NCBI GenBank assembly: GCA_905116865.2
Contig: CAJHNH020008445.1
Coordinates: 486,001 to 550,000, forward strand
Length of the DNA stretch: 64,000 nucleotides
Source of the DNA: Candidula unifasciata
Lineage: Eukaryota; Mollusca; Gastropoda; Stylommatophora; Geomitridae
Direction of reading: 5' to 3'
The notes under the pieces are model-generated. The model saw only the letters and a program-made list of their open reading frames with translations. It was not told where the DNA came from and did no database searches. This document shows positions 1 through 11,219 of this stretch, piece after piece; position 1 is the stretch's first letter; the number at the start of each line of letters is the position of its first letter. The position numbers and the translations under genes are program-made.

Positions 1-90
1 AGAATTATTTCCTCAGGTGGGAAGGAATATAGTAATGGAGTTGGTATTATTACCAAAACAGGGCAATTGTCTTGCTTGTCAGAGTGATAA
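1..90 (+). mobile_element. Possible LINE endonuclease-domain fragment (plus strand)
   Basis: The first frame reads SSGGKEYSNGVGIITKTG, which resembles the G-VGI strand of apurinic-type LINE endonucleases. It is short and cut by the window edge, and it lies in the opposite sense to the LINE that follows. It could be chance. Confidence 0.3.
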
Positions 91-99
91 CCACCACAA

Positions 100-1308
100 A
101 GTACTGCTTGTATTCATTTGGTATGTGAACCAGTCCTCTCCACGGTTTATGTCTTGAATGGAAATCACCTGTTGAAGTACTGTCTCTGCAAGGCCCAACC
201 CAAACTGGCCTAGTTTAAGCCCGTTGCCTTGAAGTTTATTCAGTTCATCGTGCAATGGGTGTGTAAAGACCTCAGTGATTTTTAATTAGACACATGCTTG
301 TGGCATTTCAAGCCTGCTGTTTAAATCTGGAAGACCTAGTAGGTGTCTCAATGCTCTACACGATGTGTCTTTGGTGCAGACAAGTATGATGTACACTGCT
401 TCATTTTAAACCCTTTCTAATCTGTCCATTTGTGTCCTGCTGAGGGTGAGGATTGCCAGTACATATTTTATGACAGAGGGGATCAAAACCTGATAGAGGA
501 TGACTAAAAGCCTTTGTTGACCACACATGGCAGCCATAATTTGCATTGCTGTGAAACCCTTTTTTTGGCCTTGTTGATCACAGTATCAACTTGGAATCTG
601 CAGTTAAGGCTTTTATTAAAACTCACTCCCAAGTATTTTAAAAGTTCAGTCCTTGCTATCTCTTCACCATTCATTTGCACAGATAGCGTTATTGTGCGTC
701 CTATGTGACTGTTCAATGAAAACCAAGTTGCAATCACTTTTGAAGTGTAAATCTGTGCTCCGGAGGTTTTATTTCAATCTGCTATGCGCCCCAGTTCCTT
801 CTGGAGGTCTTTTACACTTCTGCCCCTGTTCTTGCCTTGGCGGTACTTTCTTCACTTGGGATTTAATATTTTGTTATCTCCATAGTGAAAATATGGAAGC
901 TTAGGAATAAAAATGATCCCTGAGGCAATCCTGGATGTATGGTTTTCAATGCAAAGATCCATCTTTCACATTTAAAAACATCCGGTGTCTTGATCAGTGC
1001 TGCTGCTATCCACTTAATGAGTATCAGGAAAATGTTGATATTCAGGAGCTGGTGTATGAGTTTCTCAAAAGGAACCTTGTTGTATGCATCTTCCAAGTTT
1101 AGCGTCACAGCAGATGTTTCCAATCCTCTCCTGCTTGGAAACCTTCATAGACACCATAAGCAAAACAGCACATAACTCCACATATCCCAATGATGTCTAA
1201 ATCCTCCCAATGTTGATGGTAGTCTACCTGTTTGTTCTAACTTATGAGTAATTTCCCTTGCCCCTAATTTTTTCTAGCAGTTTTCCAATGGCGTTTTGCA
1301 TACTGATA
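100..1308 (-). mobile_element. I/jockey-like LINE, 3' part of reverse transcriptase and connection region
   Basis: The minus strand reads RT-like peptides in LINE order, with frameshifts. LEDAYNKVPFEKL and PGLPQGS come at 1123-863 (the palm-domain GxPQGS motif). LLKYLGVSFNK comes at 737-504 (thumb). A connection region with LDRLERV- and LRHLLGLPDLNSRLEM-like peptides runs to about 100. The upstream half is at 2607-3180, on the other side of a Tigger transposon. Stops and shifts show it is dead. Confidence 0.75.
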
Positions 1309-2604
1309 CAGTGGAACCTCGCTTAACGAGCATAATTTGTTCCAGAATCATACTCGTTAAGCGAAACACTCGTTATGCGAAACAATTTTTCTCATATAAA
1401 TTAATGTAAAATATGATAATACATTCTATGTGGAAAAAAATACTCACAAAATGTTATTTATAACGTTGATATTTTTTTTCCAAAGAAAATTATCTACATA
1501 CTGGTAATTAGAGTGAACCATCTTCATCTTTTCTTCAAACGCATAACGAACACACCTGGAATGCGAATTGCATTTGCAGAAAAAAAGGCGAAATTGTAAT
1601 GATACATAGCTAATTATTTTTCTTTTTAACTAGAATGATGTCCAGAGACTATTTTGCCGACGCTTCAAAATTTGGCGAAAATGTGACAGAATTATCATTA
1701 AATAAATTTGCAACGCGCATAGCCACTTCCTTACTAGAGTGATGCTTCTCAATGTAAGATGCAACAGTTGCCATGCTTTCAGCATTTCTCTTATTTCGCC
1801 AGAAGATTGTTGCTTTTCTGTTACCTCCTCCTCCTACTCTGACAAACTTTCCTCAAAAACTCCTTGCTGTGAAACACAATGCAACTCTATAACCTCTTGG
1901 GTGGTCAGGTCTTGGCTGTGCTCTTCCACAAGCTTTTTGATATCACTGTTATCCACCTACAATCCCATGATAGTGGCCAAAGACACAATCTCGTTAACTA
2001 CAGGTTCCACAGGTACTGTCTCGAACTCCTAAAAGTCACAAATCGACAACGCTCTCCGGCCAAATCTTCTTCCAAGCAGAAGTGAGGGTTCTCTTGGTAG
2101 CCCCTTCCCCTGCCTTGTCTATCATTTTGAGACAGGCAACGATGTGGTAGCGATTTTTCCAAAACTCATTGAGAGTGAGGTTGGTCCCTTCAGTCACCTG
2201 AAAACAATGCTCGAAGAGTGCTTTAGTGTAGAGCTTCTTAAAGTTAGAAATAACTTGCTGATCCATGGGCTGGAGTAATGGAGTGGTGTTGGGAGGCAGA
2301 AAATGGATCTTGATGAACTTAAATTCTTCAGAGAGGTGATCTTGTAGCCTTCACGATTCATGTACATATATCACAATATAACTCAAGTTTGAGAAAATGT
2401 ATGATCACAAGCAACACTACAATGCTACTGGAACTAGTGCTAAACACAGACTGATGTAACATGTGCACAATTTGGGATTTCCCCTCTCCTCGCCACTCGT
2501 TATGCGAAACGTCGCTCATTAGGCAAGTCATTTTTTTACAATTTGTTATGCTCGTTATGCGAATTACTCGTTATGAAAGGTGCTCGTTATGCGAGGTTCT
2601 ACTG
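1309..2604 (-). mobile_element. Tigger/pogo-like DNA transposon with TIRs and TA target duplication
   Basis: The left end CAGTGGAACCTCGCTTAACG (1309) is mirrored by GCATAACGAG...ACTG at the right end (2604), read in reverse as CAGTAGAACCTCGCATAACG. Both ends are flanked by TA (1307-1308 and 2605-2606), the pogo/Tc1-mariner target. Extra CTCGTTATGCGAA motifs repeat near both ends. The minus strand carries transposase DDE-domain text: LPPNTTPLLQPMDQQVISNF at about 2310-2236, then KKLYTKALFEHCF and LTSAWKKIWPESVVDL, with stops after 2040. At 1296 bp it is shorter than autonomous Tigger elements (about 2.4 kb), so the N-terminal DNA-binding half is missing. Confidence 0.9.
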
Positions 2605-2606
2605 TA

Positions 2607-3180
2607 ATTTGGTAGCTGCTTACAGAAGATGGTTCTTTGCCAGGATTGGGCCAAGGTATTAAATAACTTTGAAGCCATGTCTCACTGACTGTGACAGTCC
2701 TTATGCTACTATAGTATTCACTGCGCAGTTCTAACAGTTCCTCGTCAGTTAGTTTAGAAAAGTTTTCAGTCTTCGTATCGGACTCTGTGCTATGTTTTTT
2801 TAGGGTGTATATTTTTTAATCTACAGTGATACAGAGCTCTTCTTTAGGTGTAACAGATTTTTTTGTTTGACTTACAGTATCGTATCTATCTGGTTTGATT
2901 GCTGCAAATATTGGTTGAAAAGTAATAGGCCTTTTGCTTTCATCCGTTCTGTGACACCTACCATCATGTTCTGAATGTCAGGCAAGTTATACATAGACTG
3001 CTGTAACCACCAAAAAAGCTTTGGTGATTTTTCATGACACTCTCTCTCACAGAACTCATCCCATTTTCCAGTTTTGCTCTGCCATGCTACAGTTTTAAAA
3101 CGATCTGTTGTTTCTTTCATGGTCTGTATTAAGGTTAAGAGCTCATGGATGCTCATTAAGGTATGAAAGGTAAACAAAAG
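2607..3180 (-). mobile_element. I/jockey-like LINE, upstream half (endonuclease-RT linker)
   Basis: The minus frame at 3177-2872 reads WDEFCERECHEKSPKLFWWL and NMMVGVTERMKAKGLLLFN. This is the linker typical between endonuclease and RT of I-like LINEs. It continues in the segment at 100-1308 beyond the Tigger insertion. Degenerate. Confidence 0.6.
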
Positions 3181-3289
3181 TATGATACTGTATAATTAAA
3201 TAGAAATATAGCCAAAAAATTTAACTTACAAAATATTTACCAAAGTGCACCATTGTTTGGGGAAAAAAAGAGTATTTCATAATTGTAAA

Positions 3290-3425
3290 ATATAAAACAG
3301 TCTTGTTGCATGCCATGAAGGTGTGTCAGCACACGAACTGATACATGCTGCAGGAGATCATGGATTGTGGAGAGGCATGATCGTCCATGCCAATGGGCAA
3401 GGATCTGATGATGATGATGACGAAA
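3290..3425 (+). mobile_element. LINE 3' end with (GAT)n tail
   Basis: About 135 bp closely match the 3' end of the LINE at 22560-23300 (shared text TCTTGTTGCATG, CTGATACATGCTGCAGGAGA). It ends in GATGATGATGATGA at 3408-3421. A short 5'-truncated copy just downstream of the zinc-transporter stop codon. Confidence 0.75.
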
Positions 3426-3605
3426 ATTAAAATGGTTTTTCTTGTTAGCGTTCCAGACCCCAAGCATGTCATTCAAGCAACTAATACGGGGTTTTTTGAC
3501 ATTGGATGTTGGGCTGAAAGTTGCAGATATGTGCCAGACAGAGGAACACAACAGAAAGAAACAGAAATATTTTGATGTTATTATCTTAGTTATTTTCACA
3601 CTGGG

Positions 3606-3611
3606 TTTATT
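3606..3611 (-). promoter_or_regulatory. Possible poly(A) signal of the SLC39A13-like gene
   Basis: AATAAA on the minus strand, about 45 bp after the stop codon. A second AATAAA overlaps the stop codon itself (3655-3660). Which one is used cannot be told from sequence. A LINE 3' end lies at 3290-3425, downstream of or inside the 3' UTR. Confidence 0.35.
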
Positions 3612-3655
3612 GTTTGTAGTCATAAGCAAAGTATCACTTAGTGAAGCACCATGTT

Positions 3656-3731
3656 TTATTCAAATGCCACAGTTACAAATATCATTGACAGTACACCAAA
3701 GCAGACACACGCCACCTGTTTTGTAGATTCC
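3656..3731 (-). CDS. SLC39A13: SLC39A13-like last coding exon H: TM8 and stop
   Basis: Twenty-four codons after a one-base split codon, then TAA at 3656-3658. Encodes ESTKQVACVCFGVLSM followed by IFVTVAFE. This is the C-terminal TM8 of ZIP13 (human SLQQLLLLCAGIVVMVLFSLFVD), with the same length to the stop. The acceptor is TTTTGTTTCAG before 3731. The intron separating it from exon G is 10.7 kb and holds the LTR element and several LINEs. Confidence 0.88.
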
Positions 3732-3739
3732 CTGAAACA

Positions 3740-5020
3740 AAACAAAGCACAGCGAAAAATATACTAATCATCTGTCAATAGTTTATAGTTTGTAAAAATG
3801 TCATTGATATTTTCTATAATCCTTAGGAACAAATTCTGCTCAAGGCAATCTGAAGACAAAGACACATTCAGTTATATCAAAAATGTAGCACACACAGCTG
3901 TTCTTTTCAAAGCTACATTTAAAGTAAACAAACCCAAAAACATCTACTTTTCTTTTATTATATATAGACATGATAGTGACCCTGGGACTGTCCTGGTAAA
4001 ATATGCAGTTGCTTCTAAGTGGTTGACTTTGTATTTCAGTTATATATACAGGATTCATTTATTTGCTTCACTTAATTTAATTTTTACTGTAGTATGCACC
4101 TGACGGGATGCAGCTAAATATACCAGACAATAAATTGTGCAATCTTTTGTTTGTGTCTTCCTTGTTCAAATCTATATGTTTATATATTCTTTGCTCATAC
4201 AATATAGACCATACAGCAGATGTTTTACTTTACTTTTCACATGAAGCTGCACCCGGACAAGTCCTTTAGGGATAAAACCTCTGAATAAAGGATAAGAAAG
4301 TCCCACAAATGTCCTGTGGGAAGGCTAATCTGGATAAAAAATGCCAGAAGTTGGATATGTCATTCGATAGGCACAAAAATCACAGCTAAGCTGTAAACAG
4401 ACACAATGCATTTATGTCACTCAGATGAATGATGAAAAAAGAAGAAGATTGTTCTAAATCTATGCACATTCATTATAAATACTGTACATAAAAAGGAGTT
4501 TTTAAGGAAAACCTTAAAAATGTGACAGAAATTACAATAACCATGCCACTGTCCTGTAACCTGTCAACACTGTTGTTACGAATGCCAGGGGCATTAAGCA
4601 TGAGACAGCAAGGTGCAGATGAACAAGCTGGCATCCTAATGATAGTTTAAAGATGGCCATACCACTTTTGACGTGCTCCAAAGAGGAGCAACATTCTGTT
4701 ACCTATTTTGTGATCAACAAAAAGGTGAAACTTACACAAATTAATTAGCGAATGATGGTCCAGTATGTGATGCACGCCTGTCTGTCACTAATTGGTGTGC
4801 CTAACCTGATTGTGAATGATCTGTCACTGAAGTCATGCTGTTTTGGTATGTGGTGTGGTAGGTCCTCTCATAGACATAAGAGTGAAGTTAAGACTGCTGG
4901 GATACTTTCTCACTGTAAATAACAGCAGTGCTGAATCACAGTTGGTGGTGCACCAGGACCAGGGTAAAAACTGATCAAGACCTATCTATACCTCCCTCAC
5001 GATAGGGGTTTGGCCAAAAA
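3740..5020. other. Intron sequence without recognisable features
   Basis: Lies in the last intron of the zinc-transporter gene. A 101-codon open frame at 3798-4103 has no recognisable motif and an AT-biased composition. A stretch near 4220-4270 (TTTACTTTACTTTTC) resembles the tail of the SINEs at 26171 and 30318 but is too short to call. Confidence 0.5.
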
Positions 5021-5029
5021 AAGATTGAA

Positions 5030-5925
5030 CCAACATTTCCTCAAAGTCAGAGTGCATCTACGCGGCAGTCGGCCCAGAAAATGGGGAAATTTACTTTCCA
5101 AAGGAGAAATTAGATCCACACACAATAAATGAGCTACTATTTGCAGACGATCAATGCCTGTTCTACAGTGAGGGAGTAGACTTCAAAAACATTTAACAGG
5201 CTAAGTTCATCATACAAAAGATATAACATGAAAAAAAATATACTACCAAAACTAAAGTAATGCAGGTGAGCAGAATTCTTAGTCCGCTACATATCGTGTT
5301 GAATGGTACCTGTCTGAGACAAGTTAAAAAATTTAAATATCTAGGAACTATATTCTCGGAGGATGAAAGAATAGATCGGGAAATAGAAACAAGATGCCAA
5401 CAAGCCAGTGCACTTATATACCAACCAGCACCATTTTTAGGACATCCAAACATAAAAATAAGCGCCAAGAAACAGATTATAAACAGCATATTCATACCAA
5501 CACTGTGCTACCAGCACTTTGGACTTGGACAAAGACTAACCTACTTGAAATTAACACCTGTGAAATGAGATGCCTGAGAAAAGCCACCAATTTAACCATC
5601 CAAGACAAAGAAATGATATTATCAGACAGACTGTAGGAACAACACCATGCAGCTAATTCAATGAGAAACAGAAGATCAAATGGTTTGGTCAATAAGTAAG
5701 AATGTAGCCAGAACAACTACCAATGCAGGTGCTACACATGAAAGGATCTGAAGTGAAAGCAAGAGACCATCCTAGGAGAAGATGGACTGGTGGCATTAAA
5801 GAGCTTCTACACAGACATCGAATGACAGTAGCCATAGCTGCCCATCAAGCAATGGATCGCAAACTGTTTCTCCCCACAACACTTAATGGCAGAAGTGGAA
5901 ACCGATAATGATTACTACTGTATCC
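5030..5925 (+). mobile_element. LINE fragment, RT palm to 3' end
   Basis: Reads LLFADDQCLFYSEG at about 5130 (catalytic FADD). KFKYLGTIFSEDERIDREIE and NSIFIPTLCYQ follow at 5260-5560, then the C-terminal RPRRRWTGGIKELLHRH text (5750-5830), and the AMDRKLFLPTT end. Several frameshifts. It is the same family as the copy at 49900-50640. Confidence 0.75.
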
Positions 5926-6044
5926 AGGGTACAAATACATTTTATGATTTACAAATACTATCTTTTGCATTGAATGTGTGTATATGCTACTGGCTTTGCC
6001 AAGACTGCAGTCTGTTTTAGTGTTTATATAAGGGACACTGATGG

Positions 6045-6183
6045 GCATTCTGAAAGTCGTCGTTTCTTTTCTGTTATTGTGTCACCATTGTTAGTAATCA
6101 ATGACCCAAGATATTCAACATTTTCTACAAGCTCCAATCTTTCCCCATTAACAAATATTTCTTTCTCCATAGTAGTACACACT
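6045..6183 (-). mobile_element. RTE-like LINE fragment, right of nested insertion
   Basis: The minus strand reads MEKEIFVNGERLELVENVEY then LGSLITNNGDT. This is closely related to the intact-frame RTE-like element at 40298-41888 (MEKEIYVNEERLEVVENFEY). It is the continuation of the piece at 6556-6840, split by an I-like insertion. It ends abruptly near 6045. Confidence 0.85.
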
Positions 6184-6555
6184 TAGTTAGTTAGTTAGTT
6201 AGTTAGTTAGTTGGGTTATCCTCATTGCACTCCGGACATGTCCATAGGTGCTCAGATCCTCCCCTCAGTATGAAGCCCAACGTCCGATGGCTAATAGTAC
6301 CAGTTCTATGTTGATTAACAAGTCTTCTGGCGTAGCTGGTGTGCGTCTCGTTTTTTGCTGTGCCGATCTTAATTCCCAAGTCTGCCATTCTGGCGAGTGA
6401 TGTGGATTCACTGCCACCAAAGTCGTCTATCCTTCCCATTTCTCTGAGGGCATTGATAATATGAGCATGATCCATAGGCTGACCGTCGGTAGTGATAGCG
6501 GATCCAGCCAACCTGTCAGCTCTTTCATTTCCATCGACGCCTGCGTGTCCCGGAA
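6184..6555 (-). mobile_element. 5'-truncated I-like LINE 3' end (RNase H C-terminus), (AACT)n tail
   Basis: A 102-codon open frame (6511-6203) preceded in frame by VPGHAGVDGNERADRLAGS, the last RNase H motif. The frame ends CPECNEDNPTN, followed by a tail of (AACT) repeats. The six-base flank CACACT occurs at 6178-6183 and 6556-6561, a short target duplication. It sits inside an RTE-like RT frame. It is nearly identical to the copy at 29422-29806; only four residues differ in the shared frame. Confidence 0.9.
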
Positions 6556-6840
6556 CACACTATCTTTGTGTTTGCTATGTTAAGATATAAGTTGTGATTT
6601 TCACTATTTCCTTGGGTTGAGGTTATTAAGTTTTCTATCCCAGTCTGTGATGTGGATAGCAGTACTGTATTATCCGCATATTGGATCTCTGGTGTTTCAT
6701 TACCACCGATATTTAGGGCATCATACTGCTTCCTGGTTGTATCATCTAGACAGAGCAGGTTTTGAGGTGTACTACATGTGCTAGAAAGCCCATATTCCTC
6801 ATGATTTCTGAAAGTTTCTGATGTTGTACACATTCAAATG
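6556..6840 (-). mobile_element. RTE-like LINE fragment, left of nested insertion
   Basis: The minus frame reads QYDALNIGGNETPEIQYADN then TVLLSTSQTGIENL. The RT catalytic YADD has become YADN. Upstream, peptides like VQHQKLSEIMRNMGF appear in another frame with part of the RT missing between. It rejoins the 6045-6183 segment across the nested element. Confidence 0.85.
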
Positions 6841-6849
6841 CCTTAAAAT

Positions 6850-7487
6850 GCAAGCAGTAGTAGTAATTAAGAGGCCTGAATGAGGGAACAAGGAAGGCCA
6901 TTGGCCCAACTATTTTTAAACAAAGTACACTACTAACGAGTTTGAATCAGGGAAATTATTAGTGACAAGAAGAAACAGCTAAATAGATGAGTGGAACATT
7001 ATGTGACGCTGTATTCAGTTGAGACTAAACTAACAGATGGTGCTCCAAATGCCATAAAGATGCTACCAACTCTTGACTATCTGGAGACATTTCCAACAAT
7101 TGTAGAAGTTAAGAATACTATTGAAGAAGCGGAAGGCTCCAGACAGAGACAGAATTTATCTTCAGATCACCAGGAGTGGGAAAGATATTCTATCCCCACA
7201 CATTCATCAGCTAATAACACTCTGCTGGCGTGAGGGACAGGTTCCACAAGACTTCAAAGACTCATACATCATAACTACGTTCAAAAACAAGGGTTATCAA
7301 ATAACTACTGCTGTGGACTGTTGGAAAAGTACTTGTAAATATTTTTCTGCGAAGACTCCAGATCCTAGGAGACCAGGTTTACTCAGAGTCACAGTATGGC
7401 TTTCGTGGGAACCGGTCTACTACTGATATTATATTTTCATTACGACAGTTACAGGAAAAATGCCATGGACAAAATCAACCACTGTGA
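6850..7487 (+). mobile_element. LINE fragment, RT fingers/palm start
   Basis: Reads LDYLETFPTIVEVKNTIEEA, then RKAPDRDRIYLQI, VPQDFKDSYIITTFKNKG and, after shifts, ESQYGFRGNRSTTDIIFSLR and QLQEKC. This is the N-terminal RT order of a LINE. It stops abruptly at about 7487. Confidence 0.75.
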
Positions 7488-7489
7488 CG

Positions 7490-7914
7490 ACACGCTCAAT
7501 GACTTCAGAACGTGTCTTTCTCTAGCTAATTCTTTTTCTATGTATTTTAAAGTATACAGGAAACTATGTTTTGGAAATATACTAAATCCAGGTCGACCCA
7601 GAACAAAGCCATTTCATTTCCTTTTGACTACAGTTGTAGTCAAACATGAGTACCCTGGAAGAGTGTTTGAGGTGTCAGATAAAACAGATAAGACTGACCA
7701 GGTAGACTTAGGGGCACCAGTGAAGTGGAAAGCTCAGAGAGAGTGGCTAGAGGTTTGGCTTGTAGAACTGAGATTACCGCACTTCAGTGCAAGTCAGATG
7801 GCTAGTATTGACACTGGTCTAATGAAGGTGTTAGGAGACAGAACCTGGCAGGCAGAAGATGTAAAGAAAGGTATAAATTCGCTTATGGACATTGGCCAGC
7901 TTGCTGGACCATGA
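7490..7914 (+). other. Unassigned coding-like segment
   Basis: An open frame (part of 7396-7914) whose last 100 codons look protein-like. It contains DLGAPVKWKAQREWLEVWLV and LGDRTWQAEDVKKGINSLMD and ends at GQLAGP. I do not recognise the family. It follows a LINE fragment and precedes another unassigned coding-like region, so it is probably part of a transposon of unknown type. Confidence 0.35.
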
Positions 7915-8399
7915 GAATGTAACCATACGAATGGAAACAAGTGTTGTGCACTCCCAACTGACAGTGAATGGACTTACCTACGGGGAGGAGCTTTGACATC
8001 TCTTGAATGAGAGTGGTTTAGGAGTAATGTAGGAGGAGCTTTGAAAAGGTTTTTAAAGGGGTCTTAGGGCTCCTCATCAATCCATTCAGCCACTGACAGC
8101 CCAATCGCCAGCAGCCCACCTCGCCTTGCTCGATGCGCTCGAATTAACTGTCCAATGGTTGCTAGTCTTATCTTGACAATGATTCACTTGTTTCAAACGG
8201 CTGTAATCTGTCTTGACTGGTTATGGCGTCGGCTGTTTGAAAAAGCATTATTTGCAAAGTCTATTGTACGATAGCCTTAGCCTTGGAGACTGTGTCAGGA
8301 GCACCCTGGGAGTACTTTTCAGAACTCTGATCAGGCTTGTAACCTTAGCAGAGACTAAGCTATTGCTAAATACCTGTACTAGAAAGCTAGGCCAACTCA

Positions 8400-9395
8400 C
8401 CTGCTCAGCTTTTATTAACAACCACCCGTGGCTCCTGGTAACCAGCAAAGAGGGAGGAAGACCGGCCAACACAAGCAGACTATTAGCCGAGCCACCCGGT
8501 CTAAATCGGCACCCCCGGAAGCCACCCCTGTCGTGGCACAAGCACCTGTTTAAGCTGCCCCTATCGAGAGGCTAACAACACAGATTGAAACACTGCCAAC
8601 CCCAGATGGAGCTCCTGTCAAGGGGCAATCACCTGTTCAGACCCGGCCAAACAAAAGAAGCTGCACCAGTCGAGGCGCCGAGAGAACCCAGCACCTGCCT
8701 CCACCAGAAGCAGCAGCAGTCTGGATTCCATACAGAAATGTTCACGCTGCAAATAGGGCTTGGCACACAGCCGCGACCTACTGCAACAGCCCATCATGCA
8801 GGTACTGCTCAAAGCAGCAATGATTGCCCCCCTGGCAAAACTACACACCGACTTAAAGAAGCTCAACACCAACAGAAGGTGCTAGAACTGCACAGGTGCT
8901 CACAGTGTAAGGTATCTGGGCTGCCCGTACCTTAAAGAGATGAAGAGAGCGGTAACTACTACCGTCGCTAGAAACGTGCAAAGGTACGAAGCGCCCAGCC
9001 CAACCAGGTCGCAAGCCACAAACCAATCGAGAAGCCAGGCTGCCCTTCCTTCAAAAGTCAGTATACCTGAGAAGTCGAACACTGACTCCAAAGACTCCGA
9101 TCTTTACGAGTGATATCTGAGCTTAGATCCAAACTACACAAATAGAAAGCCACTGCTGCCGCTAAAAGGGTCGAGACGCTTGACCTCATCTCCCTAATGC
9201 TTGGAGAAATCAAAGCCCTTAAAGATGACAAGCTGCACAACATAATCAACAGTAGGAAAGAAGCTGCAGAAACAAAAGAAAGCATCAGTGCTTTAATCTC
9301 AAGTTTGGAAGCGGCACAGGCAGCAGAAAAAAGGCGCTGGCAGGGTTTTCTTGGTTATCTAGGACTGTGTCTGGGATCAACATTGCTCAGATAGT
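8400..9395 (+). other. Unassigned decayed coding-like region, proline-rich then helical
   Basis: Across shifting frames the plus strand reads Pro/Ser/Gln-rich text, then a Lys/Ala/Glu-rich helical piece. That piece is LISLMLGEIKALKDDK, NSRKEAAETKESISALISSL and EAAQAAEKRRW. It is followed by a short hydrophobic end, GFLGYLGLCLGSTLL, and a stop at 9392. The order resembles a structural protein of some retroelement, but no family is recognisable. The base composition is more GC-rich than the surrounding introns. Confidence 0.35.
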
Positions 9396-9451
9396 CCTGT
9401 TTTCACGTGGGTGAGCAGTGTTGTGATAAAAACCTGACAACTGAGGTGCTC

Positions 9452-9507
9452 TCTTAAAGAAGGCTTCACAGCCGCAACTTTTACATTTTGTTTGTGTTTG
9501 TTAGATA
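9452..9507 (+). repeat. Direct repeat, copy 1
   Basis: Carries GAAGGCTTCACAGCCGCAAC and ATTTTGTTTGTGTTTGTT. It is repeated about 370 bp downstream at 9822-9870. The pair may be the ends of a small or deleted element. Confidence 0.6.
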
Positions 9508-9821
9508 GTGAAGCTTGCTGATATTTTTTTCGTTCGGTTTTATTTCTTTCCTTGATATTTTTAAAGCTTCACAGCAGTTCATTAATTTTACATACCTCGT
9601 GTGTCCCACCCACCCATAACTGCTCCCATCTGTTTGTGCTTGTCACACTTGTCTATACTGTGCTCCATCCATTTAACGGCCCCTGGCATATCCCTGGATA
9701 TAGATTTTCCAGGCCCCTCGTGCCATGACAGACTATTGCTTTGACATCCACCTGGCTGCCACAGAATACAAAGATTAGTGATATTGTGTATTTGTATAGT
9801 ATTGTCTATTCTATGTAAGTG

Positions 9822-9870
9822 CTGAAGAAGGCTCCACAGCTGCAACGTTCACGTTTTGTTTGTGTTTGTT
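9822..9870 (+). repeat. Direct repeat, copy 2
   Basis: GAAGGCTCCACAGCTGCAAC followed by GTTTTGTTTGTGTTTGTT, matching copy 1 with a few substitutions. It abuts TGTCACGAAATGG, the same bases that start the candidate LTR at 12430. Confidence 0.6.
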
Positions 9871-10079
9871 TGTCACGAAATGGCAGTGGTGAGTCAGTGG
9901 CAAATAGCAGGTCCATTCAGGGCTATGGAGGCTTTGTGGTGTCTGTTCACGTTTTAAAGTAGTGTTACTGTGGTTTTCTTCTTATGTACTATCTCTTTGC
10001 TTTTACTAGTCATTGAACGAGTTAGTGCATTGAGAGCAGTACATAATCTCGAACCCCCTTGCCTCACTAGTAGTAGATA

Positions 10080-11165
10080 ATGAGTATGGCTACGAAAAGA
10101 TGATCGGTGGCGGAGTTGAAAGAGGAAAGGTCGGGAGATGGGGTTCATAGAGAACTTACAGACTACATTCTACGGAGAAGTGATGAACTAAGAGAAGAAG
10201 ACAAAATTAGAGAACAGGCAGAGCAAAAAGAACGAGTAGAAGCATGTCAAGTCCGAATAGCGGAGGCAGCACTGGAAACCGAAAGAGTACGGGCTGCAGA
10301 TAGGGAAAAAGAACGCCAACATGAACTGCAACTGAGAGCAGAAGAGAGGTAGATAGCATCAGCTACCCCTCAATCTATTTCAGCATCTTCAGCGGCAAGT
10401 TTGGACATTCAGCCTTGTCAAAATAGTTCAGCAGGAGCGATGAATTTCACCTTTAGCTCATTTAATGACAAGGAGGAAGACATCGATACATATTTGGATA
10501 AATTCCAGCGTATGGCTGAATCTGTGAAACTAGAAAAAGAGAGTTTCTCAGGGTTTAAAGGGAGTAGCGTATGAGGTGTATGTTAGGTTACCACCGGGGT
10601 AGGAAACTGATTTTGAGGCGCTTAAACAAGCACTGCTCAAACGGTACGAACTTACCTCCTTGGCGTACCGTCAGAAATTCCGCAATGCGAGTAATTCCAC
10701 CAGTTTTCCACCAGGTTACAAACGTACCTGTTTAAATGGGAAACTCTGGGTGGATATGAACATAGCTACACAGGACTGGAAGAAATGATTCTGACTGAAC
10801 AGGTGAGAAAGTCTATGTCTCGAACCATGCAAACATTTTTAGCTGAAAATGGGGCCGAACAACTCAGGGATATCTTGGTCTTAGCTGAGAGATATCAAAC
10901 GGCACATGGCGATAACCATCCTGCCAGAGTTAAGGGACCACCTCACCCAGAAAAATCCATGACCTCTAACCACCCGCAGAAAAACGGATTGCTTCCCAAT
11001 TTTAAAAATCAGAACAAGGGCACAGCCAGGGGACCCATTCAAACACAGACCCAACCCCAGGCAATGCCAGGTTGGAGAAATCAACCGTTTTGCAAGTATT
11101 GCAAAATGAATACTCATGTTGCTACTGTAGGAGAAAGCCAGCACCGCAACATGCAGCGGGACTAG
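10080..11165 (+). pseudogene. gag-like pseudogene of the LTR element
   Basis: Starts MSMATKR then stops; the frame reopens at 10107. Residues up to 10352 form a charged helix rich in Glu, Arg and Gln. After a stop come NFTFSSFNDKEEDIDTYLDK and FQRMAESVKLEK (capsid-like text). A shift follows, then EMILTEQVRKSMSRTMQTFL and LVLAERYQTAHGD at 10785-10910, resembling the SCAN-like capsid end of many gypsy gags. CKYCKMNTH near 11090 is the first half of a degenerate zinc knuckle. At least four disruptions. Confidence 0.7.
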
Positions 11166-11219
11166 CAACCCACAAGAAGGTACCGACTACCCGGTCTCAG
11201 AAACAAACAAGGCCTCCGG

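Noticed and set aside
3798..4103. 101-codon plus frame in the last intron
   Set aside because: No recognisable domain, no splice or start context, AT-driven composition.
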